Shown: positions 8,655 through 16,151 of the stretch, one piece after another
Layout: each line of letters begins with the position of its first letter
How positions within the stretch are numbered: the stretch's first letter is position 1
Source: an uncultured Lachnospiraceae bacterium
GTDB taxonomy: Bacteria > Bacillota > Clostridia > Lachnospirales > Lachnospiraceae
Length of the DNA stretch: 64,000 nucleotides
NCBI GenBank assembly: GCA_947053345.1
Contig: CAMRSM010000016.1
Coordinates: 26,378-90,377, forward strand
Reading direction: 5' to 3'
Position numbers and translations under genes: made by a program
The notes under the pieces: model-generated
The model's input: only the letters and a program-made list of their open reading frames with translations
What the model was told of the DNA's origin: nothing
The model's database searches: none

Positions 8655-9710
8655 CTAGCATACGGCACGGCGCATCGCCTCCGGATTCATGCAGTAATTT
8701 ACCGCCGTCCCACCGTCGATCTTCCCCGCCTTGTAAAGCTCCAAAATACTTGCGTCCATCGACTTCATCCCGTCCTTCGCCGATGAGTAGATGACCGAAT
8801 CAATCTGATGTACTTTCCCGTCGCGGATCATCGTACGGATGGCGCTGTTTGCCTCCAAAATCTCAAACGCCGGCACCAGACCGCCGTTTGCCGCCGGCAA
8901 GAGCTGCTGTGACACGATCGCGTTGAGTACCATTGAGAGCTGGACGCGGATCTGTTGCTGCTGGTTTGCCGGAAACACGTCGATCACGCGGTCGATCGTG
9001 TTCGCCGCCCCGACCGTGTGCAGCGTGGACAAAACAAGATGCCCCGTCTCGGCGGCGGTCATCGCGATCTCGATGGTCTCAAGGTCGCGCATCTCCCCGA
9101 TCAGGATGACATCGGGCGCTTCCCGCATTGCCGCACGTAGCGCCTTGCCGTAATTGACCGTGTCAATGTTGATCTCCCTCTGGCTGACAATGCTTTTTTT
9201 ATGCTTGTGGAGGAATTCGATCGGATCCTCCAACGTCAGTATATGACAATTCCTTGTACTGTTGATCTGGTCAATGATATAGGACAGTGTCGTGCTCTTG
9301 CCGCTGCCCGCCGTCCCCGTCACGAGAATGATCCCTTTTTTCTGGCAGCTCATGCGTATAACCGATTCCGGTATGCCCATCGCCGCCACGTCCGGCAGTT
9401 CAAATGCCACACTGCGCAGAACCGCACTCCAGGTACCCCGCTGGCGGAACACATTCACGCGGAAACGCCCGACCCCGGGCACCGAGATCGCGAAATCATC
9501 GTCCCCGCTCTCCCGCATCGCCACATCCCTCTCGTCGGCCAGATAATAAAGCGTATCCACAGCCGCCTGCGCCTCCGCCTTTCCGATAAATTCCCCTTCC
9601 TGTCTTGTGATCTGTCCACCTACCTTGTAAGCGACAGGCTGCCCGACGATAAAAAAGATATCTGACGCTTTCTGGTCCACCGCCCGTTTTAAAATTTGAG
9701 TTACATCCAT
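8655..9710 (-). CDS. pilT: Type IV pilus retraction ATPase PilT
   Basis: A 351-residue protein of typical PilT length. PilT is the cytoplasmic hexameric ATPase that powers pilus retraction. Seen: N-terminal RAVDQKASDIFF typical of PilT, Walker A GTAGSGKST near residue 130, the Asp box LEDPIEFLHK, Walker B DVILIGEMRD, and the His box AAETGHLVLSTLHT. The start MDVTQ at 9710 follows GGAG; the open frame upstream overlaps the previous gene and is rejected. It is the last gene of a minus-strand operon that also encodes PilC and several pilin-like proteins. No PilB-type extension ATPase is present in the window. Confidence 0.93.
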   Translation of the reverse strand: MDVTQILKRAVDQKASDIFFIVGQPVAYKVGGQITRQEGEFIGKAEAQAAVDTLYYLADERDVAMRESGDDDFAISVPGVGRFRVNVFRQRGTWSAVLRSVAFELPDVAAMGIPESVIRMSCQKKGIILVTGTAGSGKSTTLSYIIDQINSTRNCHILTLEDPIEFLHKHKKSIVSQREINIDTVNYGKALRAAMREAPDVILIGEMRDLETIEIAMTAAETGHLVLSTLHTVGAANTIDRVIDVFPANQQQQIRVQLSMVLNAIVSQQLLPAANGGLVPAFEILEANSAIRTMIRDGKVHQIDSVIYSSAKDGMKSMDASILELYKAGKIDGGTAVNYCMNPEAMRRAVC

Positions 9711-9726
9711 TGCATTTCTCCATTTC

Positions 9727-10185
9727 CTATTCCGTAAAAATCCCATCCCATATATCAATCTCTTCGCCGTAAGTGCCGGACGTGCCGCTGACAAGCCGCC
9801 ATTCCTTCACCGAAAGCCCCGTTTTGGATAGCTCAAATACAAGCCGCAGGGTGCGGTTATGATCCACCGCAATCTCGCAGACAATTAGATTTTCTTCCGC
9901 CTGTGTAAGGATATCCGCAGGAATTTCGGCAAGGGAAAGGATCTCCTGCGCCGCTGCGCCATCCCCCGCTTCCCTCCTGGCAGCAAGAAGTCTCCCGTAA
10001 ATCTCCTCAGCCCGCACATCCGCCTCATAGTAGCGCTCTACCGCATCCCTGCCCCGCTGCGCCATTCCCCGCTCATTGTACGACGCGCGGATAGACAGTA
10101 CGGCAAATACCGTCAGGGCAAACACCGTGATCAACAGGATGACCGAGGCTGCGCCAATGTTCATATGAGATCTTGAATCATTCAA
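9727..10185 (-). CDS. Pilin-like single-pass membrane protein, unknown
   Basis: A 152-residue protein with one N-terminal membrane segment (about residues 9-30) followed by a soluble domain, the layout of a minor pilin or pilus accessory protein. There is no canonical prepilin cleavage site (Gly before Phe/Met with Glu at +5). The likely start is the TTG at 10185, which has GGGGGGAAGAG upstream and overlaps the preceding stop by 8 bp; an in-frame ATG at 10164 has a weaker site. It sits between the PilV-like gene and pilT, which is the main reason to link it with the pilus. I do not recognise a family. Confidence 0.7.
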   Translation of the reverse strand: MNDSRSHMNIGAASVILLITVFALTVFAVLSIRASYNERGMAQRGRDAVERYYEADVRAEEIYGRLLAARREAGDGAAAQEILSLAEIPADILTQAEENLIVCEIAVDHNRTLRLVFELSKTGLSVKEWRLVSGTSGTYGEEIDIWDGIFTE

Positions 10186-10633
10186 GCTCTTCCCCCCTTA
10201 TTGCCACGGGAAGCCTGCACAAAAGTTTTGCTCCTGTTATGTCCCCCCGCCGGATAAGTCCTTCCAACTCTTTTCCGCCCGCACAGACGACCGCGCGCGC
10301 GATGCCGTCCTTCGTCCCTTCCAGTACGAGCAAAATCTGATAATACTCCCTTTCGTCCACTCTTTCCCAGTTTTTATTATAACGGAGGATATAATACCCC
10401 TCCCCTGTCTCCATTCCAAAACGCTGTGCCGCCCCCTCCACACCCAGAAGCTTGACCGTCTCCGCAAGGCTCTCACATTGTATGGCCGCCGTGCTGATGG
10501 CAGCGGCATCCGCCTGCAGACGGTCAGCGGTTAAATATATTTTCAGGAGGAACACACTCACAACCGCAAAAATCGCCGTGACAAGCACAATCTCCAATAT
10601 CATTCTCCGGTAATTTCCCCGATCCCTTCCCAT
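10178..10633 (-). CDS. PilV/GspI-like minor pilin candidate
   Basis: A 151-residue protein. Residues 1-10 are basic (MGRDRGNYRR) and are followed by MILEIVLVTAIFAVVSVFLL, a hydrophobic helix with a Glu four residues in, resembling the N-terminus of type IV pseudopilins. The glycine normally preceding the cleavage site is replaced by Arg, so processing is uncertain. The rest is a small soluble domain with no recognised motif. ATG at 10633 follows GGAGG. The gene overlaps the next one by 8 bp, indicating translational coupling within the pilus operon. Confidence 0.7.
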   Translation of the reverse strand: MGRDRGNYRRMILEIVLVTAIFAVVSVFLLKIYLTADRLQADAAAISTAAIQCESLAETVKLLGVEGAAQRFGMETGEGYYILRYNKNWERVDEREYYQILLVLEGTKDGIARAVVCAGGKELEGLIRRGDITGAKLLCRLPVAIRGEELE

Positions 10634-10725
10634 GCCGACAAACCTCCAAACATAATCTCCCGCAGAAACCGGATTCCAAAACAGGATTCTGTCCCATTAC
10701 ACAAATGGGAAGGGAGGAAGCCCTT

Positions 10726-11232
10726 TCACATTGTATCCGTCCTCAGCGTCAGATACAGCTCCTGCCAATCCCCCGCACGATTCTCTGCCCTGAAATAAAG
10801 CTGCCCTTCCTTTGTCCGCTCCATCAAAAAAGAGGCCACCTCAAAGGTTTCCATCCCGTATCCGGGCTCAAAATAGCCGCCCTTTTCCATAAAGTGTTCG
10901 TACAGATATCCATCCCGGAAATACAGGTACGTCTCAAAAGCCCCGTCCTCATTTTCCTCCCCGAGGACAAGCACCCGGATTCCATCCACATCGCGGAGTT
11001 CCACCAGCCCAGCGCCGTCCGCCTGACGCACTTTTGTCGCTATGTAGGATAAAGACGTGCGGAGTTCAAAGTTATCATTGTTCGCGGTGACAATGTTTTT
11101 GTAGACCTGTACGCCAATATTGACCAAAAACAATGCGGATACCGCAAAAATACCCAGAATAAGAACCAGACTGATCAAGCTGACCATCCATGTCTTCTTT
11201 CCCTGATTTCCCTGATTTGTCACCCTAACCAC
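10726..11232 (-). CDS. DUF4860-type membrane-anchored protein of the pilus operon
   Basis: A 168-residue protein with a basic N-terminus, one membrane segment (about residues 17-38) and a soluble domain of about 130 residues containing YIATKVRQADGAG and ending in LYLTLRTD. This resembles proteins named DUF4860 in clostridia, often found beside type IV pilus genes; the function is not known to me. The likely start is GTG at 11232 behind AGAGG; a second in-frame GTG lies at 11223. The ribosome binding site lies immediately downstream of the tandem repeat array, so the array forms its 5' leader. Confidence 0.72.
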   Translation of the reverse strand: MVRVTNQGNQGKKTWMVSLISLVLILGIFAVSALFLVNIGVQVYKNIVTANNDNFELRTSLSYIATKVRQADGAGLVELRDVDGIRVLVLGEENEDGAFETYLYFRDGYLYEHFMEKGGYFEPGYGMETFEVASFLMERTKEGQLYFRAENRAGDWQELYLTLRTDTM

Positions 11233-11245
11233 CGTCCTCTTATTT

Positions 11246-11580
11246 TAAGTCCCGCAGCTCCCCTACCTGAGCCCCTTGCCGTGGAACCGTTTTCTGTCCG
11301 CCCTGCTCCCATAAAAAGCTTCCGGCTCCGTCCGGGAACCTGCTGTTTTTTAAGTCCCGCAGCTTCCCTCTACCTGCGCCCTTTGCCGTGGAACCGTTTT
11401 CTGTCCGCCCTGCTCCCATAAAACGCTTCCGGCTCCGTCCGGGAATCTGCTGTTTTTTAAGTCCCGCAGCTTCCCTACCTGCGCCCCTTGCCGTGGAACC
11501 GTTTTCTGTCCGCCCTGCTCCCATAAAACGCTTCCGGCTCCGTCCGGGAACCTGCTGTTTTTTAAGTCCGGAAGCTTCCC
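11246..11580 (-). repeat. Tandem array of about 105-bp repeats (three copies plus a partial fourth)
   Basis: Unit boundaries can be placed at TAAGTC starting at 11246, 11351, 11458 and 11563 (periods 105, 107 and 105); the fourth unit is cut off after its first bases. Each full unit contains the identical 19-mer CTGTCCGCCCTGCTCCCAT (11294-11312, 11401-11419, 11506-11524), flanked by arms that pair: GGAACCGTTTT on one side and AAAACGCTTCC on the other, with one mismatch in copies 2 and 3 and two in copy 1. It lies between two pilus-operon genes and carries no credible gene; an open frame running through it only reflects the near-regular period. A related copy is at 63908-64000. Confidence 0.95.
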
Positions 11581-11581
11581 G

Positions 11582-11902
11582 CTACCGCTCAAACACAGAA
11601 ATCTCCGGCATGATATTCGACGCAAAGCAATCGTAACCCACACGGTATTTCTCTTCATCAACCTTTAAATTATAATGCTCCGTCAGGTACGATAGCTTTG
11701 ACGGGTACATGCCCTCCACCGCATAGCACTGGAGCACTGCCTTGCGGATCGCCTGCTCCGTCAAAATCATGCCCTGCTCCCCGCTCACCTTCTTAAAATA
11801 TCCGGTTCCCGCCGCTAAAAGCCACACCAAAAGCCCAAATACCACAACCGGCGCGATCAGGGACTGCCACCATCTCCTGCCGGTCTTTTTCAGATTTTTC
11901 AA
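11582..11902 (-). CDS. Pilin-like small membrane protein, unknown
   Basis: A 106-residue protein with a basic N-terminus (KNLKKTGRRWW), one membrane segment (about residues 14-32) and a short soluble part containing two cysteines and the pilin-like phrase LQCYAVEGMYPSKLSYL, reminiscent of the early helix and first strand of small pseudopilins. The start is uncertain: TTG at 11902 has AAAGGGG at good spacing, while GTG at 11920 has almost no spacing. It lies immediately downstream of PilC and upstream of the repeat array. No prepilin peptidase motif is evident. A structural or accessory role in the pilus is inferred from position only. Confidence 0.65.
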   Translation of the reverse strand: MKNLKKTGRRWWQSLIAPVVVFGLLVWLLAAGTGYFKKVSGEQGMILTEQAIRKAVLQCYAVEGMYPSKLSYLTEHYNLKVDEEKYRVGYDCFASNIMPEISVFER

Positions 11903-11922
11903 ATGTCTTACCCCTTTCACCC

Positions 11923-12978
11923 TTACCCGATGGAGGAAATCATACTCACAAGCGGCAGCATGATGGAAATCAGAACCGTGCCGACCATTACCGCGAGCAC
12001 CACCACCATCCCCGTCTCAATCCTTCCCGACAGTCCGAGCAGCGATGCGCCAAGCTTCTCATCATACTGCTTTCCGAGCTTTTCCAGGATTTCATCCGTC
12101 GCGCCGCTTCTCATTGCCACACCAAGCATACGGTTATCCCGCCCGGTGATCAATTTACTTTTGTTTAACGCCCCGTCAAAATTCTCCCCCGCCGAAACGA
12201 GCGCGAGACACGCCTCGATGCGGCCTTTCACTGTACGGTCCGTGCAGCCGTCCGCCGCCATTTTAAGCGCTTCGCCCTGATCCATCCCGCTCACCGTCAT
12301 CAGGCCGAGCGCGGACAAAAACTGCCCGGTCGCCATACGTCCGGAAAGTCTTCTCACCGGCCCAAACCAGGCCGCTATCCGCTTTACCGCCTGTTCCCCG
12401 GATGCCGTACGATACCACAAAAGCGCCGCAAGCAAAACCACAAATAAGACGCAGGTAATCCCCGCCAGCAGTTTCCCCGCCAAAATGCCGCCATTCATCA
12501 TACGCTGCGTTGAGGCTGCTACCTCCGCGTTGAGTTCAAGGAACATCTCTTCAAACATCGGAATGATCCAAAAGACCATCACGAGCATGATCACCGCCAT
12601 CATCGCGAACAAAACAACCGGGAAGGTGACCGCACTCCGGATTCCCGCCTTCACATTCGCGTCGCGCTCATAATAGGCCGCCAGGGACCGGAGCACATCC
12701 TCCAGTTTCCCGGTCGTCTCCCCGACCTTTACCATATGTAGCATATATTCGGGGAATGCCCCCGTATCCGCAAGCGCCTCGTACAGCGGCATATTTTCCC
12801 TCACAAGTTCCTCAATCCGGTTGAGCACCTGCCTCGTCTTTTTGTCTTCCACCTCCTGCGCGAGGATGTAGGCCCCCTCATACAAGGGGATGCCGCTGTT
12901 CAGCAGCATCGCGATCTGGTCACAGAAGGATGCCGTCTCCTCGGAAGTGAAGCGCTTTTTCTTTTCTGACCTCCCCAT
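11923..12978 (-). CDS. pilC: Type IV pilus inner-membrane platform protein PilC (GspF family)
   Basis: A 351-residue protein slightly shorter than usual PilC (about 400). It has the two repeated GspF domains with their membrane segments: the first includes SGIPLYEGAYILAQEV and MVKVGETTGKLEDVL, the second TVSGMDQGEALKMAADG and MRSGATDEILEKL, with hydrophobic segments after each and at the C-terminus (MVVVLAVMVGTVLISIMLP). PilC is the membrane platform that couples the ATPases to the pilus. ATG at 12978 is chosen because GGAGG lies 8 nt upstream. It is the first gene of the operon. Confidence 0.9.
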   Translation of the reverse strand: MGRSEKKKRFTSEETASFCDQIAMLLNSGIPLYEGAYILAQEVEDKKTRQVLNRIEELVRENMPLYEALADTGAFPEYMLHMVKVGETTGKLEDVLRSLAAYYERDANVKAGIRSAVTFPVVLFAMMAVIMLVMVFWIIPMFEEMFLELNAEVAASTQRMMNGGILAGKLLAGITCVLFVVLLAALLWYRTASGEQAVKRIAAWFGPVRRLSGRMATGQFLSALGLMTVSGMDQGEALKMAADGCTDRTVKGRIEACLALVSAGENFDGALNKSKLITGRDNRMLGVAMRSGATDEILEKLGKQYDEKLGASLLGLSGRIETGMVVVLAVMVGTVLISIMLPLVSMISSIG

Positions 12979-13316
12979 TGCCATGTCCTCCAAAACCGTT
13001 CCGGTCATCCGGAAAATACTTCTATATATTGGTATCTTACCATAAGTTTATAACAAAATCATGGCAAACTCAAGTCTTTTCTGTTGCAGACGGTACTTTG
13101 CCGCCATCCCCGGCACAAACCGGGACATTCCTGTTTATCCGGCAAAACCACCGCGCAGGCCAAAAATCTGCACATCCCCAAAAAACGCCGCGCAAGGCCG
13201 GAAATATCAGAAACGGCAGTTCCAGAAGGCAAACATGCCTCCCTTTGTGCCATACTGATATCCCCCCCTCGCGGCAGGTATCCCGGTAACTCTTTTATAT
13301 TCCGCACCTGCCGGCT
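12979..13316 (-). other. Intergenic region thrS-pilC with candidate pilC promoter
   Basis: 338 bp without a gene. A plausible minus-strand promoter is TTGCCA (13067-13062), a 17-bp spacer and TATGGT (13044-13039), placing the start about 54 nt before the pilC ATG. An 8-bp inverted repeat CGGCAGGT/ACCTGCCG (13272-13279 with 13306-13313) follows the thrS stop but has no T-run, so it is a weak terminator candidate. Nothing else is seen. Confidence 0.45.
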
Positions 13317-15281
13317 TTATTTCGCCTCCTCGTCCGCCTCAACCTTGCGGATTTCCTTCGTGCGGATTTCCTCACAGATTGACGAGATAAAACTTCCAAG
13401 GCTCTTCTGCCCCTCGTCGCCAAGATACCGGCTGCGGACAGCGACAACCCCCTGTTCCTCCTCCTTCTGGCCGACAACAAGCATATAAGGTACATGCGCA
13501 AGCCTCGTCTCACGGATCTTAAAGCCAATCTTTTCCGCGCGCCCATCCACAGTCGCTAAAACGCCGTTCTTCTTTAACTCAGCGAGCACTTTGTTCGCGT
13601 AATCATTATACTTATCCGAGATTGGCAGCACCCTTACCTGTTCCGGGCAAAGCCAGGTCGGGAAATTGCCCGCGTATTTCTCAATAAGCCACGCAAGCGT
13701 CCTCTCGTAACAGCCGATCGACGTGCGGTGAATGATATAAGGGCGCACTTTGTTGCCGTTCTGGTCAATATAGTACATGTCAAACTGCTCGGCAAGCAGC
13801 GCATCCCACTGGATTGTGATCATTGTGTCTTCCTTGCCATAAACATTCTTTGTATTGATATCAACCTTCGGTCCGTAGAATGCCGCCTCGCCGACATCCT
13901 CCACAAACGGGATGGAAAGCTCCGTCAGCACGTCGCGGATATGCTGCTCGGTCTGCTCCCATACCTCCGGCTCGCCGATATATTTCCCACGGTTATCCGG
14001 GTCCCATTTTGAGAGATGGTAGGTTACATCGTCCTGCAGCCCAAGCGTGGTCAGGCAGTATTTTGCCAGCGCCAGGCAGTTCTTAAACTCCTCCACCATC
14101 TGATCCGGCCGTACCACCAGATGCCCCTCCGAAATCGTAAACTGGCGAACGCGCGTTAAGCCGTGCATCTCGCCGGAATCCTCGTTGCGGAACAGGGTCG
14201 AGGTCTCGCCGTAGCGGATCGGCAGATCGCGGTAGGATTTCTGGCTTGCCTTGTACACATAATACTGGAACGGGCAGGTCATCGGGCGCAGCGCGAACAC
14301 TTCCTTATCCTTTGCCTCGTCGCCGAGCACGAACATGCCCTCCTTATAGTGATCCCAGTGGCCGGAAATTTTGTAGAGGTCACTCTTTGCCATCAGCGGG
14401 GTCTTCGTGCGCACATAGCCCCACTCGTTATCCTCCAGATCCTCAATCCAGCGCTGTAAGGTCTGCACCATCTTCGTACCCTTCGGCATCAGAAGCGGCA
14501 GCCCCTGCCCGATTACATCCACCGTCGTGAACAGTTCCATCTCACGGCCAAGCTTGTTGTGATCGCGCTTCTTGATATCCTCAAGGTATGCGAGGTATTC
14601 TTCAAGCTCCGCATTTTTCGTATAAGCCGTACCGTAAATGCGGGTGAGCATCTTGTTTTTCTCGCTGCCCCTCCAATATGCGCCGGAGGAGGAAATGAGC
14701 TTGACCGCCTTGATATTTTTCGTGCCCATCAAGTGCGGTCCCGCGCACAAATCCACAAAATCCCCCTGACGGTAAAAGGAAATCTCCGCGTCCCCCGGCA
14801 GATCCTCGATCAGTTCCACCTTGTACGGCTCTTCCCTCTCCTGCATGAATTTGATTGCTTGCTCGCGCGGCAGGGTAAAACGTTCCAGTTCCGCGCCTTC
14901 CTTGATGATCTTCTTCATCTCCGCCTCCAGCGCGTCAAGCGCCTCACGGTCAAACGGCGGACAGTCAAAATCATAGTAAAAACCATTGTCAATCGACGGC
15001 CCGATTGCGAGCTTTGCCTCCGGATAGAGGCGCTTTACCGCCTGCGCGAGCACATGGGAAGTCGTGTGGCGGTAAGCCTTCTTCCCCGCGTCATCCTGAA
15101 AGGTCAGGATGCTCAATGTGCAGTCCTGCGAAACGACGGTACGAAGATCAACGACCTTCCCGTCCACCTCGCCGGCACATGCCATTCTGGCAAGCCCCTC
15201 GCTGATATCCTTTGCGATGTCGATCACGGACATTTCACCCGCATACTCCTTGACAGAGCCATCTTTTAATGTGATTTTCAT
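13317..15281 (-). CDS. thrS: Threonyl-tRNA synthetase
   Basis: A 654-residue class II aminoacyl-tRNA synthetase that charges tRNA-Thr. Domains in order: TGS domain at the N-terminus (residues 1-65), editing domain with the HTTSHVLAQAVKRL motif, catalytic core with motif 2 around FRNEDSGEMHGLTRVRQF and motif 3 around HRTSIGCYERTLAWLIE, and the C-terminal anticodon-binding domain (PEQVRVLPISDKY onward). ATG at 15281 has a perfect GGAGG site; the open frame further upstream is leader RNA. A complete T-box riboswitch lies upstream, so transcription is controlled by tRNA-Thr charging. Confidence 0.97.
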   Translation of the reverse strand: MKITLKDGSVKEYAGEMSVIDIAKDISEGLARMACAGEVDGKVVDLRTVVSQDCTLSILTFQDDAGKKAYRHTTSHVLAQAVKRLYPEAKLAIGPSIDNGFYYDFDCPPFDREALDALEAEMKKIIKEGAELERFTLPREQAIKFMQEREEPYKVELIEDLPGDAEISFYRQGDFVDLCAGPHLMGTKNIKAVKLISSSGAYWRGSEKNKMLTRIYGTAYTKNAELEEYLAYLEDIKKRDHNKLGREMELFTTVDVIGQGLPLLMPKGTKMVQTLQRWIEDLEDNEWGYVRTKTPLMAKSDLYKISGHWDHYKEGMFVLGDEAKDKEVFALRPMTCPFQYYVYKASQKSYRDLPIRYGETSTLFRNEDSGEMHGLTRVRQFTISEGHLVVRPDQMVEEFKNCLALAKYCLTTLGLQDDVTYHLSKWDPDNRGKYIGEPEVWEQTEQHIRDVLTELSIPFVEDVGEAAFYGPKVDINTKNVYGKEDTMITIQWDALLAEQFDMYYIDQNGNKVRPYIIHRTSIGCYERTLAWLIEKYAGNFPTWLCPEQVRVLPISDKYNDYANKVLAELKKNGVLATVDGRAEKIGFKIRETRLAHVPYMLVVGQKEEEQGVVAVRSRYLGDEGQKSLGSFISSICEEIRTKEIRKVEADEEAK

Positions 15282-15520
15282 AAAAAACCTCCATTTCTCT
15301 TTGGGCGGAAATATTTTCCTCCCGCCTATTTCCTTTTTTCCTTCTTTTCCTCCATGCACGGGCAGCGTAGCCCGCACGCGGGAACATTCCCAAAGGGCGG
15401 TTCCCTCTTTGCCAACTGCCTGCCGCAATCCGAAAAGACTGTTCCGCCGGGCATAACAAAAATTGCATTTCCCGCCTTCTGCGCGCAGATGCTTTGCAAA
15501 GGGCAGTTTCCTGCAAAACG
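15282..15520 (-). other. Untranslated segment between the T-box terminator and thrS
   Basis: About 240 nt lie between the T-box terminator and the thrS start, longer than I expect for a T-box leader. On the minus strand it contains GGGAATGTTCCC and CCCGCGTGCGGGC, which can form small hairpins, then a purine-rich run before the GGAGG. No gene and no second known riboswitch is recognised. Confidence 0.4.
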
Positions 15521-15790
15521 AAAAAAACGCCCCTTCCGAGACGATTCCATCTCGAAAGGGACGAGTATTCACCCGCGGTTCCACCCTTATTGCAGCTTTT
15601 CCTGCGCGAAAGACCCATGCGCATGACCCGCTGCCGGCTCTGCTTTTGACGGTAACGGAGTCACCGGGCTTGATTGGAGCCACTCGGAGCTGGTCTTCAC
15701 AGGATCCGTTATGAGGATGGTCACAGCAAAATCCATCCCTCTCTGGCATACGTCACCTGCTACTCGTCCCCTCAACGTTTTTGGCAGTGT
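15521..15790 (-). promoter_or_regulatory. T-box riboswitch (threonine) controlling thrS
   Basis: On the minus strand the leader contains the T-box antiterminator sequence AGGGTGGAACCGCGGGT (15587-15571), which pairs with the free acceptor end of uncharged tRNA. It is followed by a terminator hairpin (15563-15528) and seven T (15527-15521). Upstream is a stem I region with the AGAGAGGGATGG-type sequence and, in GTGAAGACCAGC (15700-15689), an ACC triplet at 15694-15692, a threonine codon suitable as specifier. Uncharged tRNA-Thr would favour antitermination and thrS expression. Confidence 0.95.
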
Positions 15791-15865
15791 TGTGCTTTGC
15801 AAAGATAACCTGAAACATTGCAAAACAATCTCTTTGTTTGGTCAGTTTGCCCTTTTCTATGGTCT

Positions 15866-15893
15866 ATTATACCACCAAACGGGAGAATGTCAA
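15866..15893 (-). promoter_or_regulatory. Consensus sigma-A promoter of the thrS T-box leader
   Basis: On the minus strand: TTGACA (15893-15888), a 16-bp spacer and TATAAT (15871-15866), both boxes perfect. Transcription would start near 15859, giving a leader of about 580 nt before the thrS ATG. Confidence 0.9.
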
Positions 15894-16151
15894 CCGCGAA
15901 ATCCGGAGCGGATTTCAAAGTGTGGTGCTTCCCGCGTTATATGCTGCAACCCTTCACTTTTTATCACACGCTGCCATATAATGTCCGGCATCGTTTTCCC
16001 CCTGTTCACCGACTGTCTGGCAGTCCGCTGCTGCTATTGCGTTCTTTGCCCTTTCCCATCACCGCCCGCATCCCCTCCGGATAATAATACAGATTTTGTA
16101 TAGAAAAGCAGGGAAAATGCAACAAGCGCAGGTTCTTAAGCTTATGCATTT
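15894..16151. other. Gap between the thrS promoter and the HelD stop codon
   Basis: 258 bp holding no gene I can support. No clear terminator hairpin with a T-run follows the HelD stop codon. Nothing further is seen. Confidence 0.4.

Noticed and set aside
11246..11580. CRISPR array
   Set aside because: Repeats are contiguous units of about 105 bp, without short repeats alternating with unique spacers, and no cas genes are present.
11240..11661. Open frames of 94 and 103 codons through the repeat array that translate as repeated GAGRTENGSTA units
   Set aside because: They exist only because the repeat period keeps parts of the frame open; there is no ribosome site and the sequence is better explained as a structured repeat.
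15282..15749. N-terminal extension of ThrS by 156 residues
   Set aside because: It would translate the T-box leader; the TGS domain and GGAGG fix the start at 15281.
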